NCBI GenBank assembly: GCA_012026885.1
Contig: VEPL01000025.1
Coordinates: forward strand, 544,595-608,594
Source of the DNA: Betaproteobacteria bacterium
GTDB lineage: Bacteria; Pseudomonadota; Gammaproteobacteria; Burkholderiales; Rhodocyclaceae
DNA: 64,000 nucleotides
Direction: 5' to 3'
The stretch's first letter is position 1. Every line of letters begins with the position of its first letter. Both the position numbers and the translations under genes were made by a program. Shown here piece after piece: positions 17,774 to 30,436 of this stretch. The notes under the pieces were generated by a model, which was given only the letters and a program-made list of their open reading frames with translations, searched no databases and was not told the origin of the DNA.

Positions 17774-19201
17774 ATGGTCGCGCCGCTCCCGGGCTTGGCC
17801 GGCGACCGTCGCGATGACCCGCTCGTGAACTTGCTCGCCGGAATCGTCGGCGCGGCACACGTGCTGACCGCGCCGGACGACCTGGCCCCGTATCTCGTCG
17901 ACTGGCGCGGACGCTATCGCGGTGCGGCGCGCTGTGTCGTCCGCCCGGGTTCGACAGCGGAAGTGGCGACGGTGGTTCGGACCTGCGTCGAGGCGGGCGT
18001 CGCCATCGTCCCGCAGGGCGGCAATACCAGCCTGTGCGGGGCGGCGACGCCGGATGGGAGCGGTAGTGCGGTGATCGTTGCCTTGGGGCGTCTCAACCGC
18101 GTTGTTGCGGTCGACCCGCAAAACGACACGATTTCGGTCGAGGCCGGCTGCACGCTGGCGGCGGTACAGGCAGCGGCGCGCGCGGCCGGGCGCCTGTTCC
18201 CGCTATCGCTGGCGGCGGAAGGGAGTTGCCAGATCGGTGGCAACCTGTCGACCAACGCCGGTGGCGTGCAGGTTCTGCGCTACGGCAACACGCGCGACCT
18301 GACTCTGGGTCTCGAGGTGGTGCTGCCCGACGGCCAGGTCTGGGACGGCATGCGGGGTCTGCGCAAGGACAACACCGGCTACGACCTCAAGCACCTGTTC
18401 ATCGGCGCCGAGGGGACGCTTGGTATCATCACTGGCGCCGTCCTCAAACTCTTTCCGCTGCCGGGGACGCAGACGACGTGCTGGCTGGATGTTGGGTCGC
18501 CGGCTGCCGCGGTCGACCTGCTGAACCAGGCAAAATCGGCGTTCGACGCACGCCTGACTGCCTTCGAGCTGGTTTCCGGGCCGGCGCTGTGGCTGGTGCT
18601 GCGCCACATCCCGGGCAGTGTTACGCCGACGCCGGGCGGCCAGTGGCACATCCTTGCAGAGTTTTCCGATGCCGCGCCGGAGGATGTCGAGGCCTGGCTC
18701 GCCGGGTGCGTCGAGGCCGGCACCGTCTCCGACGGCGTCGTCGCCCGCTCTCAGGCACAGGCGCAGAAGCTGTGGGCGCTGCGCGAGAACATTTCGGAAG
18801 CCCAGAAGATCGAGGGGATCAGCATCAAGCACGACATCGCGGTACCGGTGTCGCGCATCCCGGATTTCCTCTCCCGCGCCGACGCAGCCCTGATGGCGGC
18901 CTTTCCGGGCATCCGCGTCGTCGCCTTCGGCCATGTCGGCGATGGCAACCTGCACTACAACCTGTCGAAGCCGGATGCCCAGGACAACGCCGCCTTCGTT
19001 GCCCTGCAACCCGCGGTCAACCGTATCGTGCATGACGCGGTCGACGCGCTCGGCGGGTCGATTTCCGCCGAGCACGGCATCGGGCAACTCAAGCGCGACG
19101 AACTGCTGCGCTACAAGAGCCCGGTCGAGATCGCGCTGATGCAAACGCTCAAGCAGGCGCTCGACCGCGGCGGCCTGATGAACCCCGGAAAATTGCTCTA
19201 A
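17774..19201 (+). CDS. FAD-binding oxidoreductase (GlcD / D-lactate dehydrogenase type)
   Basis: PQGGNTSLCGAATPDGSG, NLSTNAGGVQVLRYGNTRDLTLGLEVVLPDG, AEHGIGQLKRDEL. Confidence 0.9.
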   Translation: MVAPLPGLAGDRRDDPLVNLLAGIVGAAHVLTAPDDLAPYLVDWRGRYRGAARCVVRPGSTAEVATVVRTCVEAGVAIVPQGGNTSLCGAATPDGSGSAVIVALGRLNRVVAVDPQNDTISVEAGCTLAAVQAAARAAGRLFPLSLAAEGSCQIGGNLSTNAGGVQVLRYGNTRDLTLGLEVVLPDGQVWDGMRGLRKDNTGYDLKHLFIGAEGTLGIITGAVLKLFPLPGTQTTCWLDVGSPAAAVDLLNQAKSAFDARLTAFELVSGPALWLVLRHIPGSVTPTPGGQWHILAEFSDAAPEDVEAWLAGCVEAGTVSDGVVARSQAQAQKLWALRENISEAQKIEGISIKHDIAVPVSRIPDFLSRADAALMAAFPGIRVVAFGHVGDGNLHYNLSKPDAQDNAAFVALQPAVNRIVHDAVDALGGSISAEHGIGQLKRDELLRYKSPVEIALMQTLKQALDRGGLMNPGKLL

Positions 19202-19212
19202 TCCGGCGAAGG

Positions 19213-19671
19213 TTACGTGTCTATCGAGTGCATTTTCTGAACGACGGCGGCAAGTACGGCCGTTGACCAGCCGAACATCAGCATTGCCGTCATCGATTCG
19301 AAGCCGCCGAAACCGGACCAGGTCCCGGGCAGCTTATGGACGCTGATCGCCAGCGTGGTGTAGTACTCCATCGAGTAGTACATGGCGTCCTGGGCGCTCT
19401 CGAGGAGGCCCATGGCGCGGTAGAAAACTGCCCAGACGATGACCTCGGCAAAGTGGGTGATCAGCATCAGGGCGACGATCATGATCATGAACGCCGAACG
19501 GGCCGGATTGTTGTCGTCTCTCAGGAGTAGCGGTGGGGCGAAGCGTCGGTAGCAGCGGCGCACCAAGCTCATGCCGAGCCCATGGCAGACGACGGTGGCG
19601 CCGACCGGGACCAGGGCGAACAGGATTTGCTCGGTGTAGGGGAACAGGTGATCCGGCACTTGTGCAACCAT
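19213..19671 (-). CDS. membrane protein, possibly ion-channel-like
   Basis: TM segments and MYYSMEYYTTLAIS motif. Confidence 0.55.
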   Translation of the reverse strand: MVAQVPDHLFPYTEQILFALVPVGATVVCHGLGMSLVRRCYRRFAPPLLLRDDNNPARSAFMIMIVALMLITHFAEVIVWAVFYRAMGLLESAQDAMYYSMEYYTTLAISVHKLPGTWSGFGGFESMTAMLMFGWSTAVLAAVVQKMHSIDT

Positions 19672-19737
19672 CTCGCTCTCCCTTGTGCGGCGCGTACGGC
19701 CGGAAAACCCCTGGTGCGCCGTCAGCGCCGCCTGCGA

Positions 19738-20445
19738 TTACTTGCCATCCTTGGGCGGCTTGTTGATGTCGTAGACCGTCTGCATCTGGCGAAGCTTCAA
19801 TACGCCGTAGAAAACAGTCGCCGCCATGGCGAGGACGAGTACGGAGACGCAGGCCTTTTCGATATCGTAGGCGCCGTGCCGGTTGGCGGCGGTCGTGGCG
19901 ACGATCAGACCAAGGATGCCGAAATTGAGCGTCCAATTGGCAGCGCGCGGCAAAATGTAATGGAGCGTACCGAATCCCGCCAGCTGGTAGAGCATGAAGG
20001 GTAGGACCGCCACTGCCGGGAGCAGCTCGGAGGCACCCAGCGCAATGTCCGCGGCGCCCGGCGCCGCGGCATGCAGCAAATGGCTATTGGCCAGTTCATG
20101 GAAGAGTGCGGGGATGGCACACAGAATTGGCACGACGGAGAGCAACTCCAGCACCAGCGCTCCGCTCCACGTGCCGACTCGCGACGCATGGTCTGCGCCG
20201 GTTTCCGAGGACTGAGCGCTGATGAACAGGCCGCCGACGATCGCCGAGATGCTGGCAAGCATCAGGAGTTCAACGGAAATGCCGAAGCTGGTCGGCTCAC
20301 CGGCCTTGAGGAGCAGCAGCGCAAGGAAACCGGGGGTGTAAAACATGACGCGGACCATGCGACCCCATACGCGCGCGTCCCGCTCCGGGGGGAGTACGGG
20401 CAGGGGGAGGCCGTCGATGCCGGTGGTGGCTCTTTCCTTTGACAT
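19738..20445 (-). CDS. multi-pass membrane protein of unknown function
   Basis: several hydrophobic segments; start chosen at MSKERATTG. Confidence 0.6.
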   Translation of the reverse strand: MSKERATTGIDGLPLPVLPPERDARVWGRMVRVMFYTPGFLALLLLKAGEPTSFGISVELLMLASISAIVGGLFISAQSSETGADHASRVGTWSGALVLELLSVVPILCAIPALFHELANSHLLHAAAPGAADIALGASELLPAVAVLPFMLYQLAGFGTLHYILPRAANWTLNFGILGLIVATTAANRHGAYDIEKACVSVLVLAMAATVFYGVLKLRQMQTVYDINKPPKDGK

Positions 20446-20543
20446 AGCGATTTCCTGATGGGCTCGAGAACGGACAAAAAACAGGACATAAACATAACAT
20501 CCCGGCAAAGAGATTGCACGGCATGGGGTGCGTCATCGGGGGG

Positions 20544-21515
20544 TCAAGGCTCAATTTCAAGGATAAGACTGCGAAAAGCCTGCTCCTGAGCGTTCCGCTT
20601 CTTGCACTCTATGCCGTCGAGCCGGATGCCACCGTCGTCGCTCAGTATCAGCAGGCGGTCGCTTTCCGGGATGGCGAAAAGGGCCTCGGGCCGCAGGGTG
20701 CCGAGGTTGACACCGGCAGCGAGCCGGGCCGGATCGTCCGCTTTCCCCGACCAGCGGTAAATGGCAAAGGTGCCGCGATCTGCGGTCGGACCAGCGACGA
20801 TGAAGTAAGTATCGCCGACTCGGTCAATGCTGCGGATGCCGCGTTGGTCGAGTTCAAGCTCGAACGGCCTGCCGAAGCGGGCGCGTCCGCCGGCGATCAA
20901 ACGCTCCGGATTGAGCAGGGGGATGACCAGTGCGCGACCGTGGGGTAACGGATTGCGGAGGCCGATCAGGAGCGTCCCGTCGGGTCTGGCTGCCAGCCCC
21001 TCGATGTTGAAGCCGCCGTCCGCTTCGGCAGCGCGCCTGGCTGCTGCTGCGAGGCCGTAGCCAGCCAGTGATCCGGCTGCCAGCATGTCGGCCAGCAGGC
21101 CGCTGTAGGGGTGGCCGATCGGGTGCAAGGCGGGTGGGCTGCCGGGCAGGACCTCCGTTGCAAAGAAGCGGTGTCGGGTGCCCTGGAACCTGCCCTTGGC
21201 ATTGCGGCCGTGCGAGGTAATCCAGTAGATGCGGCTCCCGACCCTGGCTGCCGCTTCGATGTCGGATTCCTCATCGGGGGCGGTGGCAAGGAAAGCATCG
21301 AGGTCGAGCGTGCCCACTGGCTTCGGTTGACCCGTCCGGTAGATGTGGAGCCGGTTACGCTCGTCGTTGCCAACGACGAAATGCCCGGCGTCCAGGGCGA
21401 CCGCCGCCGACGCATCGCACGGACCGGCGTAGTCGAGCGTTACGTTGCCGCTGGCGGATGCCTGGTTGGGAAGAGCAAGGAGGGTAGCGAAGGCGAAAGC
21501 GGGAAGCCGACTCAT
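20544..21515 (-). CDS. DUF3616-like secreted protein
   Basis: signal peptide, VTLDYAGPCDASAAVALDAGHFVVGNDERNRLHIYR, IEGLAARPDGTLLIGLRNPL. Confidence 0.7.
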   Translation of the reverse strand: MSRLPAFAFATLLALPNQASASGNVTLDYAGPCDASAAVALDAGHFVVGNDERNRLHIYRTGQPKPVGTLDLDAFLATAPDEESDIEAAARVGSRIYWITSHGRNAKGRFQGTRHRFFATEVLPGSPPALHPIGHPYSGLLADMLAAGSLAGYGLAAAARRAAEADGGFNIEGLAARPDGTLLIGLRNPLPHGRALVIPLLNPERLIAGGRARFGRPFELELDQRGIRSIDRVGDTYFIVAGPTADRGTFAIYRWSGKADDPARLAAGVNLGTLRPEALFAIPESDRLLILSDDGGIRLDGIECKKRNAQEQAFRSLILEIEP

Positions 21516-21602
21516 GCCTGTCTCCGCTCACCCGGCGGCCCTGGCCGGGCGGGCATGCACAAGACAACCGCAGGAGCCAATCTGTCCGGACACCAGCGGT
21601 TG

Positions 21603-22604
21603 CTAGTGCTTCTTTCCGTTGCCGTCGAGCACGAGGGCATCGACGGCAGCGCCTTTGTCGTGCTTCTTCATCTCGGCGATCAACCCTTCGTCACTCAGGT
21701 CGAGTGCCTCCGAATGCTGCCAGTCGTGATGCATCAGGTGGGTTAGGCGGGTGAGGATGGCCTCGTCGCGGGTTTCGATGGCCAGTTCGCGGCGCGACTC
21801 GAAGGTGCCGGGAGAGAGGTTGATCGAGCCGAGGATGGCCCGCTCGCCGTCCGCGACGATGAGCTTGCCGTGCAGGCGATGCTCGTTCAGGCGGTGCACA
21901 TGGCAGCCGACATCGCGCATCAGCCGCATTCCGCCGACCCCCTCGATCATCTTGTCGATCTTGAGGGTGTGCGGCGGGCGGGCCATGACGTGTACCTTCA
22001 CGCCCCGCACCGCAGCACGCACGATGCGCTCGATGATGACCTGGTCTTGGTAACGCTCGTTCTGCAGCCAGAGGGTCTCTTTGGCATTGTCGATCAGATG
22101 GGCGATGCGCTCGCGTGCATTCCCCTTGCACCAGATCATGTGCCCGTTCTCGTTCATCCCGAAATGCTTGCGCTCCCAGTCGGCGTCGAAACAGTCTGCG
22201 ACCTCCTGCACTTCATGTCTGTGCGTGGTGATGATCGCGTAGTCACGGGTTTTGGTCAGGTTCTTGGTTTCCCAGTTGAGCGACTGGACGATGGCCAGCC
22301 GGTCGTCCACGACCGCCGATTTCTCGTGGGTCATGTCGAAATGCGGGTTGCTGTCGATAACCTCGACGCCACCCTCGAGCAGGATTTTGCGGGTTTCCTC
22401 GTTGTCCGATTCGCCGCTGCGCCGCGCCGGGTTCAGCATGACGCGTACCTTGACCCCGCGCTTCTGCGCATCGATGGTGGCGGCGATGAACTCCGGGGCG
22501 GAAAAGACGAACATCTTGATGCGCAGGGATTCCTTCGCGTTGAGGATCGGATCCAGCAACGGCTGCGGTCCGTCTTCGGGCATGACGATGAGTTCGCGGT
22601 TCAT
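21603..22604 (-). CDS. phospholipase D-like / cardiolipin synthase-like protein
   Basis: two HxK motifs: MTHEKSAVVDDRLAIVQSLNW and LHGKLIVADGERAILGSINLS. Confidence 0.88.
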   Translation of the reverse strand: MNRELIVMPEDGPQPLLDPILNAKESLRIKMFVFSAPEFIAATIDAQKRGVKVRVMLNPARRSGESDNEETRKILLEGGVEVIDSNPHFDMTHEKSAVVDDRLAIVQSLNWETKNLTKTRDYAIITTHRHEVQEVADCFDADWERKHFGMNENGHMIWCKGNARERIAHLIDNAKETLWLQNERYQDQVIIERIVRAAVRGVKVHVMARPPHTLKIDKMIEGVGGMRLMRDVGCHVHRLNEHRLHGKLIVADGERAILGSINLSPGTFESRRELAIETRDEAILTRLTHLMHHDWQHSEALDLSDEGLIAEMKKHDKGAAVDALVLDGNGKKH

Positions 22605-22755
22605 TTATGACTTCCTGATGGAATATGCCGTGAAGAATTTTGGCACAGGTAGCCCTTCCGGCAACAGGCCTGCGCATCGTGGGCTTCCATGTTGTCTGCC
22701 GGCAAACTGCTGCCGTGGGGGATTGGCGCCTGGGTGCAAAGCGGCAGGCACCTGC

Positions 22756-23637
22756 TCAATGGCGCGTCTGGACGGCGTCTCCCGCGAACAGTTCAGCGAT
22801 GTCCTCCGGTCCGAAGCGGTAGCTGTGGTTGCAGATATCGTCCCGGATCGCGATTTCGCCGTGTTCGCGCAGGATGGCTTCTGCATCCTCGCGACCGAGT
22901 GCGCGAATCATGTCGCGCACCTTGGTCCAGTCTTCCGGGCAGTGGTAGACGACCGGCTGCGCGTCGTAGAGGCGCACGCCATGCTGCACCATGTCCTCGT
23001 GGAAGAGACGGCCGAGCAGGGCCTCGGCGTCCAGCGCGAGCAGTTCCTCCGGCTTCACCGTCGCGGCAAGCTGGGTGATGCGGTGCCAGCCGTCGGTGTC
23101 GCGGGTGTCGGCCTCCGGCATTTTCTGCAGGAAGAGGCAGGCGGCCGCTTGCGGACCGGCACTGACGAACAGACGCGAAGGCTGCTGCTCCGATTGCTCG
23201 AGGTAGTGTTCGAAGATGGCGGCGATGCTGTCGCCGACCAGCGGCACGTAGCTCTGGTAGGGGTGGCGTGCATCGGGCATATCCAGGCTGAGCATCAACT
23301 GGCCGCCGAGATGGGCGCCGAGCAGGTCGGGCACAGGTGCCGGCAGGACGGCCGGGTTGCTGCGCGCCATGCCGCGCATCTGCAACTGCTCGTTGCAGTC
23401 CATGACCAGCAGCTGGATCGGGCCGCCACCCCGCAGCTGCAGGGTCAGGCGGCCGGGCTGCTTGAGCTGGCCCGCGATCAAGGCGGTGACGGCGGCCGTT
23501 TCGCCGAGCAGCCGGGCGACGGTGGGCTGGTAGTCGCGCCCTGCCTGCAGCTGGTGCCAGGCATCGCCGAGTTGGACGAAGGCACCTCGGATATCGAGCG
23601 CTTCGAAGAGGAAGCGGCGGACGATGCTGTCACTCAT
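22756..23637 (-). CDS. hslO: Hsp33-family chaperonin
   Basis: N-terminal VRRFLFEALDIRGAFVQLGDAW...LLGETAAVTALI; C-terminal DDICNHSYRFGPEDI; zinc centre degenerate (see findings). Confidence 0.9.
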   Translation of the reverse strand: MSDSIVRRFLFEALDIRGAFVQLGDAWHQLQAGRDYQPTVARLLGETAAVTALIAGQLKQPGRLTLQLRGGGPIQLLVMDCNEQLQMRGMARSNPAVLPAPVPDLLGAHLGGQLMLSLDMPDARHPYQSYVPLVGDSIAAIFEHYLEQSEQQPSRLFVSAGPQAAACLFLQKMPEADTRDTDGWHRITQLAATVKPEELLALDAEALLGRLFHEDMVQHGVRLYDAQPVVYHCPEDWTKVRDMIRALGREDAEAILREHGEIAIRDDICNHSYRFGPEDIAELFAGDAVQTRH

Positions 23638-23978
23638 TTCAGGCGAGCGGCGTAATCGTCGGGGGAGAAGCCGACGATCAGTTCCGCCCCGGTGTCGAGG
23701 ACCGGGCGCTTGATCAGCGCCGGATACTGGGCCATCAATTTCAGGGCCTTTTGCTCGTCGACCGCAGCACGCTCGTGGTCGGAGAGCTTTTTCCACATCA
23801 GGCCGCGCGTATTGAGCAGCTTCTCCCAGCCTGCCCGCGCTGCCCAGTCAGGCAGATTGGCTTCGGCGACCCCTGCCTTCTTGTAGTCGATGAATTCATG
23901 GGCGATGCCATTGTCGGTCAGCCAACTCATGGTCTTCTTCATCGTGTCGCAGTTCTTGATGCCGTAAACCTTGATCAT
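23634..23978 (-). CDS. ArsC/Spx family protein (YffB-like)
   Basis: MIKVYGIKNCDTMKKTMSWL...LNTRGLMWKKLSD...LIKRPVLDTG; 4-bp overlap with hslO. Confidence 0.88.
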   Translation of the reverse strand: MIKVYGIKNCDTMKKTMSWLTDNGIAHEFIDYKKAGVAEANLPDWAARAGWEKLLNTRGLMWKKLSDHERAAVDEQKALKLMAQYPALIKRPVLDTGAELIVGFSPDDYAARLK

Positions 23979-24008
23979 TTCGGGAATCCTGTCGAAAAGG
24001 GGATGATA

Positions 24009-25504
24009 TCAACGCCCGGCAAGGTCGGAAGCGACCAGTTCGCCCACGTCGCTGTCGATCAGTGGCCAGAAGGGATTGCTGCGCGGACGGGTAAGGGCGC
24101 CGAGCGAGAGGGTGATCGCCCCGCTCTCGCCGCGCAACAACCAGGAGCCGAGGCTCGGGATGCCGGCGTGGCCGCTGCCCGGGGCAATGCCGTAGACCGG
24201 GTCGTCGGGGGGGAAAGGCAGGGCGACATGGCCTAGCGATACCAGGGCCGGCGGCCAGGCGATGCCGCCGGCGTGCGCGGCTTCGCTGCCGTCCGGGGCG
24301 AAGCGGCGGATTTCGGGCTCCGCGGTGCCGGTGCCGGCGTTGCTGATCACCTCCAGCGTGTAGTTGCGCGGGCCGGCCGTCAGGCGGTCGAGCAGCTCGG
24401 CCGTGCGCGGGCGCTGGACGCTGGCAAGGGCTTCGCTGCGATTGACGTCGAAGACGACGAGGCGATGCTGCGGGCCGGCGAGGTGGGCGAACAGGCGGTC
24501 GGCGACGCCGGTCGCGCCGACCGTCGAATCGACCACCGATTGCCAGGCGACGACAGGTGGCAGGGCGGCGATGCGCCCCGATTCGCGTGCCCCGGCCAGT
24601 GCCGCCTGCAATGCCGAGGTGGCGCGGTTGACTTGGCGCGCGGCGTTGACCGGGAAGGAATTGAACTTGTACGGGTCGAATTCGGGGGCGATTTCCTGCC
24701 AGCGCACCTTCTCGAGGACGGGCACGGGGACGATGCTCAGCGCGTCGATGATCGACGCGAGGGCGGCGACCGGCGTCAGTTCGATCGCGGGCGAGACGAG
24801 GAGCACCCGGTCGGGGCGGCGCGGGCTTGCGTCGCCCAGCGATTCGAGGGCATGGAGCAGGGCCAGCGTGCCGCCGGTGGAATAGCCGCCGATGTAGAAA
24901 GGCTGGTTGCCGGCACGCCCGGCAACGTCGCGGGCCGCGATGCGCACGGCCGCCTGCCAGTCGCTCAGGCGCATCGTTGTCATCATCGACGGCAGGGTGC
25001 CGTGCCCGGGCAGGCGCAGCACGGTGACGTCGAAGCCGCGCCGGTGCAGCGACTCGGCGAGCGCCTTCATCGAGTAGGGAGAATCGGTGAGGCCGTGGAC
25101 GAGTAATGCCTGGCCGCGGGCACCCTTGCGCGCGAGGCGGAAAGAGCGGTTCCATGGCGCGCCGGCGGCGAGACGGGCGACTGTGCCTTTCCGATTGAAG
25201 CGGCTGGCGGCGAAGGCCTCGCCGCCGTCGGGCCAGGCGGCCACGGTGCGCTCAAGCTCGGCGAACAGCTCTTTCTCGAGGTGCAGGTAGCCGGCGAAAT
25301 CGAGGTCGCGGTCGAAGAGGGCGTCGAACTCGCCGTCGAGTCGCTCGATATGCCAGGGCTGCAGTGGCGGCAGCGCGCTGACCGCGTAAAGCGTGAAGCC
25401 GATTACCATGGCAGCGGCGATGGATGCTGCCAGAGCGGCGGTACGGATCCCGAAACGCCCGATGCGCCGGACGGCTGCCACACCGAGGCGCCGGAAACCG
25501 GGCA

Positions 25505-25505
<1 letters not shown>
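24009..25505 (-). CDS. alpha/beta hydrolase
   Basis: ALLVHGLTDSPYSMKALAESLHRRGFDVTVLRLPGHG and nucleophile motif GGYSTGG. Confidence 0.85.
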
Positions 25506-27817
<2,312 letters not shown>

Positions 27818-27889
27818 GAGGGCGGTGCGGGAAAAAAGGGGCGAATGATGCGCAAAGGCCGGGTGAATTTCAACCGGTCCGTGCCTGCC

Positions 27890-28867
27890 TCAGTCGCTGC
27901 CGAGGCGAGCCGCCAGGCGTGTCACCAGAGAGCGCAGCCGGGGTTCGTCCAACCGCTCGGCTGCCTCCTCGGGCGGAAGCCAGCACCGCTTCCGATGGCT
28001 TTCGGTCCGCTCGCCTTCGGGCAGGCACTCGCTGACCGCGAGGCCGAATACGTTAACCGAGCAGGTGCCGCCCCACTTTTCATAGGTGAAAGTTCCCAGC
28101 GGATCCGGATCGACAGTGCCGCGCACGCCGGCTTCCTCGAGGGCTTCCTTGGCTGCCGACGCAGCCGCGTTGAGGCCGGGCTCCTTGACGCCCTTCGGGA
28201 TCACCCAGCGCTTGCCGCTTCGCGACGTGACGAGCAGGAACTCGAGGCCTCCCTTCGTCCGCCGATAGGGGATCACGGCCGACTGCATGAAGAAATGGTC
28301 GGGAATCGGGCCGAGCGCCGAGCGGTATGCAGGCTTGGCCCAAGTCGACGGGTCATCGGCTACCTCCACAGGACGCGTGACCGAAAGGAGATTCGCGCAG
28401 CCCGGACCGATGTCGCGCCAGGCGCCGGTGATCTCGAGCCGGGCGAGGGCAGCGGTGGGCATCAGCTTGCCGTCCGCAGGAATGGTCGGCGGATCGCCGA
28501 CCAGGAGGTGGATCAGCTCCTCGAGCCCGGGATTGTGGCCGACCAGCAAAACCCGCTTAGCCTTCGCGGGGACACCGGCCAGTGCGGCGAGGATCCGGGT
28601 GCCCGGCGCTTCGTAAATGCCCTCGTCCCAGAGGATTTTTCCGGCGGGCAAGTCCATGGCCTTGCAGGCCGCCTCGGCCGTTGCCCGGGCGCGGGCGGCG
28701 GGCGAACTGATCACGGTGTCGGGAACGAGATCCAGGTGGCGTATCCAGGCACCCATCTTGCGGGCTCCCTTGCGGCCCCGGCCGAGCAGCGGACGGTCGA
28801 AGTCCGCGAGCCCGGTGCTCCAGTCGGATTTCCCGTGGCGCAGGATGAGCAGCAGCTTGCGTTTCAT
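27890..28867 (-). CDS. SixA-type histidine phosphatase fused to a Nudix hydrolase domain
   Basis: LLLILRHGKSDWSTGLADFDRPLLGRGRKGA and LLVGHNPGLEELI; then KGVKEPGLNAAASAAKEALEEAGVRG Nudix-like box. Confidence 0.85.
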   Translation of the reverse strand: MKRKLLLILRHGKSDWSTGLADFDRPLLGRGRKGARKMGAWIRHLDLVPDTVISSPAARARATAEAACKAMDLPAGKILWDEGIYEAPGTRILAALAGVPAKAKRVLLVGHNPGLEELIHLLVGDPPTIPADGKLMPTAALARLEITGAWRDIGPGCANLLSVTRPVEVADDPSTWAKPAYRSALGPIPDHFFMQSAVIPYRRTKGGLEFLLVTSRSGKRWVIPKGVKEPGLNAAASAAKEALEEAGVRGTVDPDPLGTFTYEKWGGTCSVNVFGLAVSECLPEGERTESHRKRCWLPPEEAAERLDEPRLRSLVTRLAARLGSD

Positions 28868-28886
28868 GGGCTGGGCTTCCCTCGGA

Positions 28887-29408
28887 TCAGGTTGCGGCGA
28901 GTGTCGTCCGGTAGCGGCGCGCGTTATCGACATAGTGCGCAGCCGAGGCCCGGAGCCTGGCGACGTCATCGTCCGAAAGTTCGCGGATCACCTTGCCTGG
29001 CGAGCCGACGATCAGCACCCTGTCCGGAAAGACCTTCCCTTCCGGGATCAGCGTGTTGGCGCCGACGATGCAACCCTTGCCGATGACCGCACGGTTGAGG
29101 ATGACCGATCCGATGCCGATCAGACTGCCGTCGCCGATGGTGCACCCATGCAGCATGACCAGATGGCCGACGGTAACGTCGTCGCCGATATGCATCGGCA
29201 CGCCTTCGTCGGTGTGCAGGACCGAGCCATCCTGGATGTTGGTGCGGGCGCCGACCTGGATAGGGTCGTTGTCGCCGCGCAACGTCGCATTCCACCAGAC
29301 CGAGGTTTCGTTACCGAGGTGGACATCGCCGATCACGGTGGCGTTGGGGGCGATCCAGGAATCTGCACCGAGTTGCGGGGCCTTGTCGCCGAGATGGTAG
29401 GTGGGCAT
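28887..29408 (-). CDS. gamma carbonic anhydrase family protein
   Basis: left-handed beta-helix repeats, [58 protein letters not shown]. Confidence 0.93.
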   Translation of the reverse strand: MPTYHLGDKAPQLGADSWIAPNATVIGDVHLGNETSVWWNATLRGDNDPIQVGARTNIQDGSVLHTDEGVPMHIGDDVTVGHLVMLHGCTIGDGSLIGIGSVILNRAVIGKGCIVGANTLIPEGKVFPDRVLIVGSPGKVIRELSDDDVARLRASAAHYVDNARRYRTTLAAT

Positions 29409-29524
29409 GGAAAGTCTCCGGAAGGGAATTTGGCGGGTTTCGGTGGTCGACCGTAACATGGCGTCAAGGCTCCAGGCGACGCATCGTTCAGGAGCCGATT
29501 CTAAACGGGCAGGCGGAAATCGGC

Positions 29525-29962
29525 ATGAAGCAGCGCAAGATCAAGTCGTGGCAATGGGTGCTCATCGTGCTGAGTTTCCTGATTGCGCTCGACTGGGCCA
29601 TCCGCCGGCCGGATGCGCAGACGCGGCAACTCAATGCCGTGCTGGTCGACAAGGCAAGCCCGCAGCTGAAGGCGTACCCCTACCAGTTCCGGGTGCTACG
29701 TGTCGAAGGCAACACGGTGGTGATGTCGACACCGCGCAACTTCGATGTGCCGGCCTTCCGCATGCTCGCGGTGCTTTACCCGGACATCAACGTCAAGGAC
29801 AACAACAACCCGAAGTTCATCGAGGTGGAGCGCCTGCTCGGGCACGTTCAGGACGAGGCGAAGGACATCGTGCTCGGCGAGCCGGGCATCGCATCGGTGC
29901 GCTGGGAACTGGACAGGGACTGGTTGCGCCGGCACGGCATCGCGGTGCCGGACAAACGATGA
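29525..29962 (+). CDS. conserved hypothetical protein, N-terminal membrane anchor
   Basis: one hydrophobic segment followed by a coherent soluble domain. Confidence 0.6.
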   Translation: MKQRKIKSWQWVLIVLSFLIALDWAIRRPDAQTRQLNAVLVDKASPQLKAYPYQFRVLRVEGNTVVMSTPRNFDVPAFRMLAVLYPDINVKDNNNPKFIEVERLLGHVQDEAKDIVLGEPGIASVRWELDRDWLRRHGIAVPDKR

Positions 29963-30043
29963 GCCGTGGCGCCGTGATGGCTTTTCTGGCCGGTGTTCCG
30001 GGTTAACCGCGGTTGCCTGGTGAAATGGCAAAAAGCTAGCGCA

Positions 30044-30436
30044 ATGCGGCTGCTGTTCGCCTGGCTGGTGATGCTTTTGGTTTCGGTGCTCAACGGCATC
30101 GCCCGTGATGTCGGCTATGGCCAGGGCCTGGATCCCCTGCGCGCGCATCAGTTGTCGACACTGTACGGCATGACGTTGCTCGGCGTCGTCATTGCCGTCT
30201 ACGCCCGGCGCTGGCCGTTTCCCTCGGTAGCCTCGGCCTGGCGCGCCGGCCTGCTCTGGCTGGCGCTGACGGTTGCCTTCGAGTTCCTGTTCTTTCACTA
30301 CATCACCGGCCATGCGTGGGCGGAACTGCGGGCAAACTACGATCTCGCCGCCGGCCGTCTGTGGCCGTTGCTGCTGCTCTGGATCGCTGTCGCGCCGGCC
30401 TGTTTCCGCTGGCTCTGGCGGCATTGCCGGCGTTAA
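30044..30436 (+). CDS. small multi-pass membrane protein
   Basis: hydrophobic ORF MRLLFAWLVMLLVSVLNGIARDVGYG; start could be 29993. Confidence 0.6.
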   Translation: MRLLFAWLVMLLVSVLNGIARDVGYGQGLDPLRAHQLSTLYGMTLLGVVIAVYARRWPFPSVASAWRAGLLWLALTVAFEFLFFHYITGHAWAELRANYDLAAGRLWPLLLLWIAVAPACFRWLWRHCRR

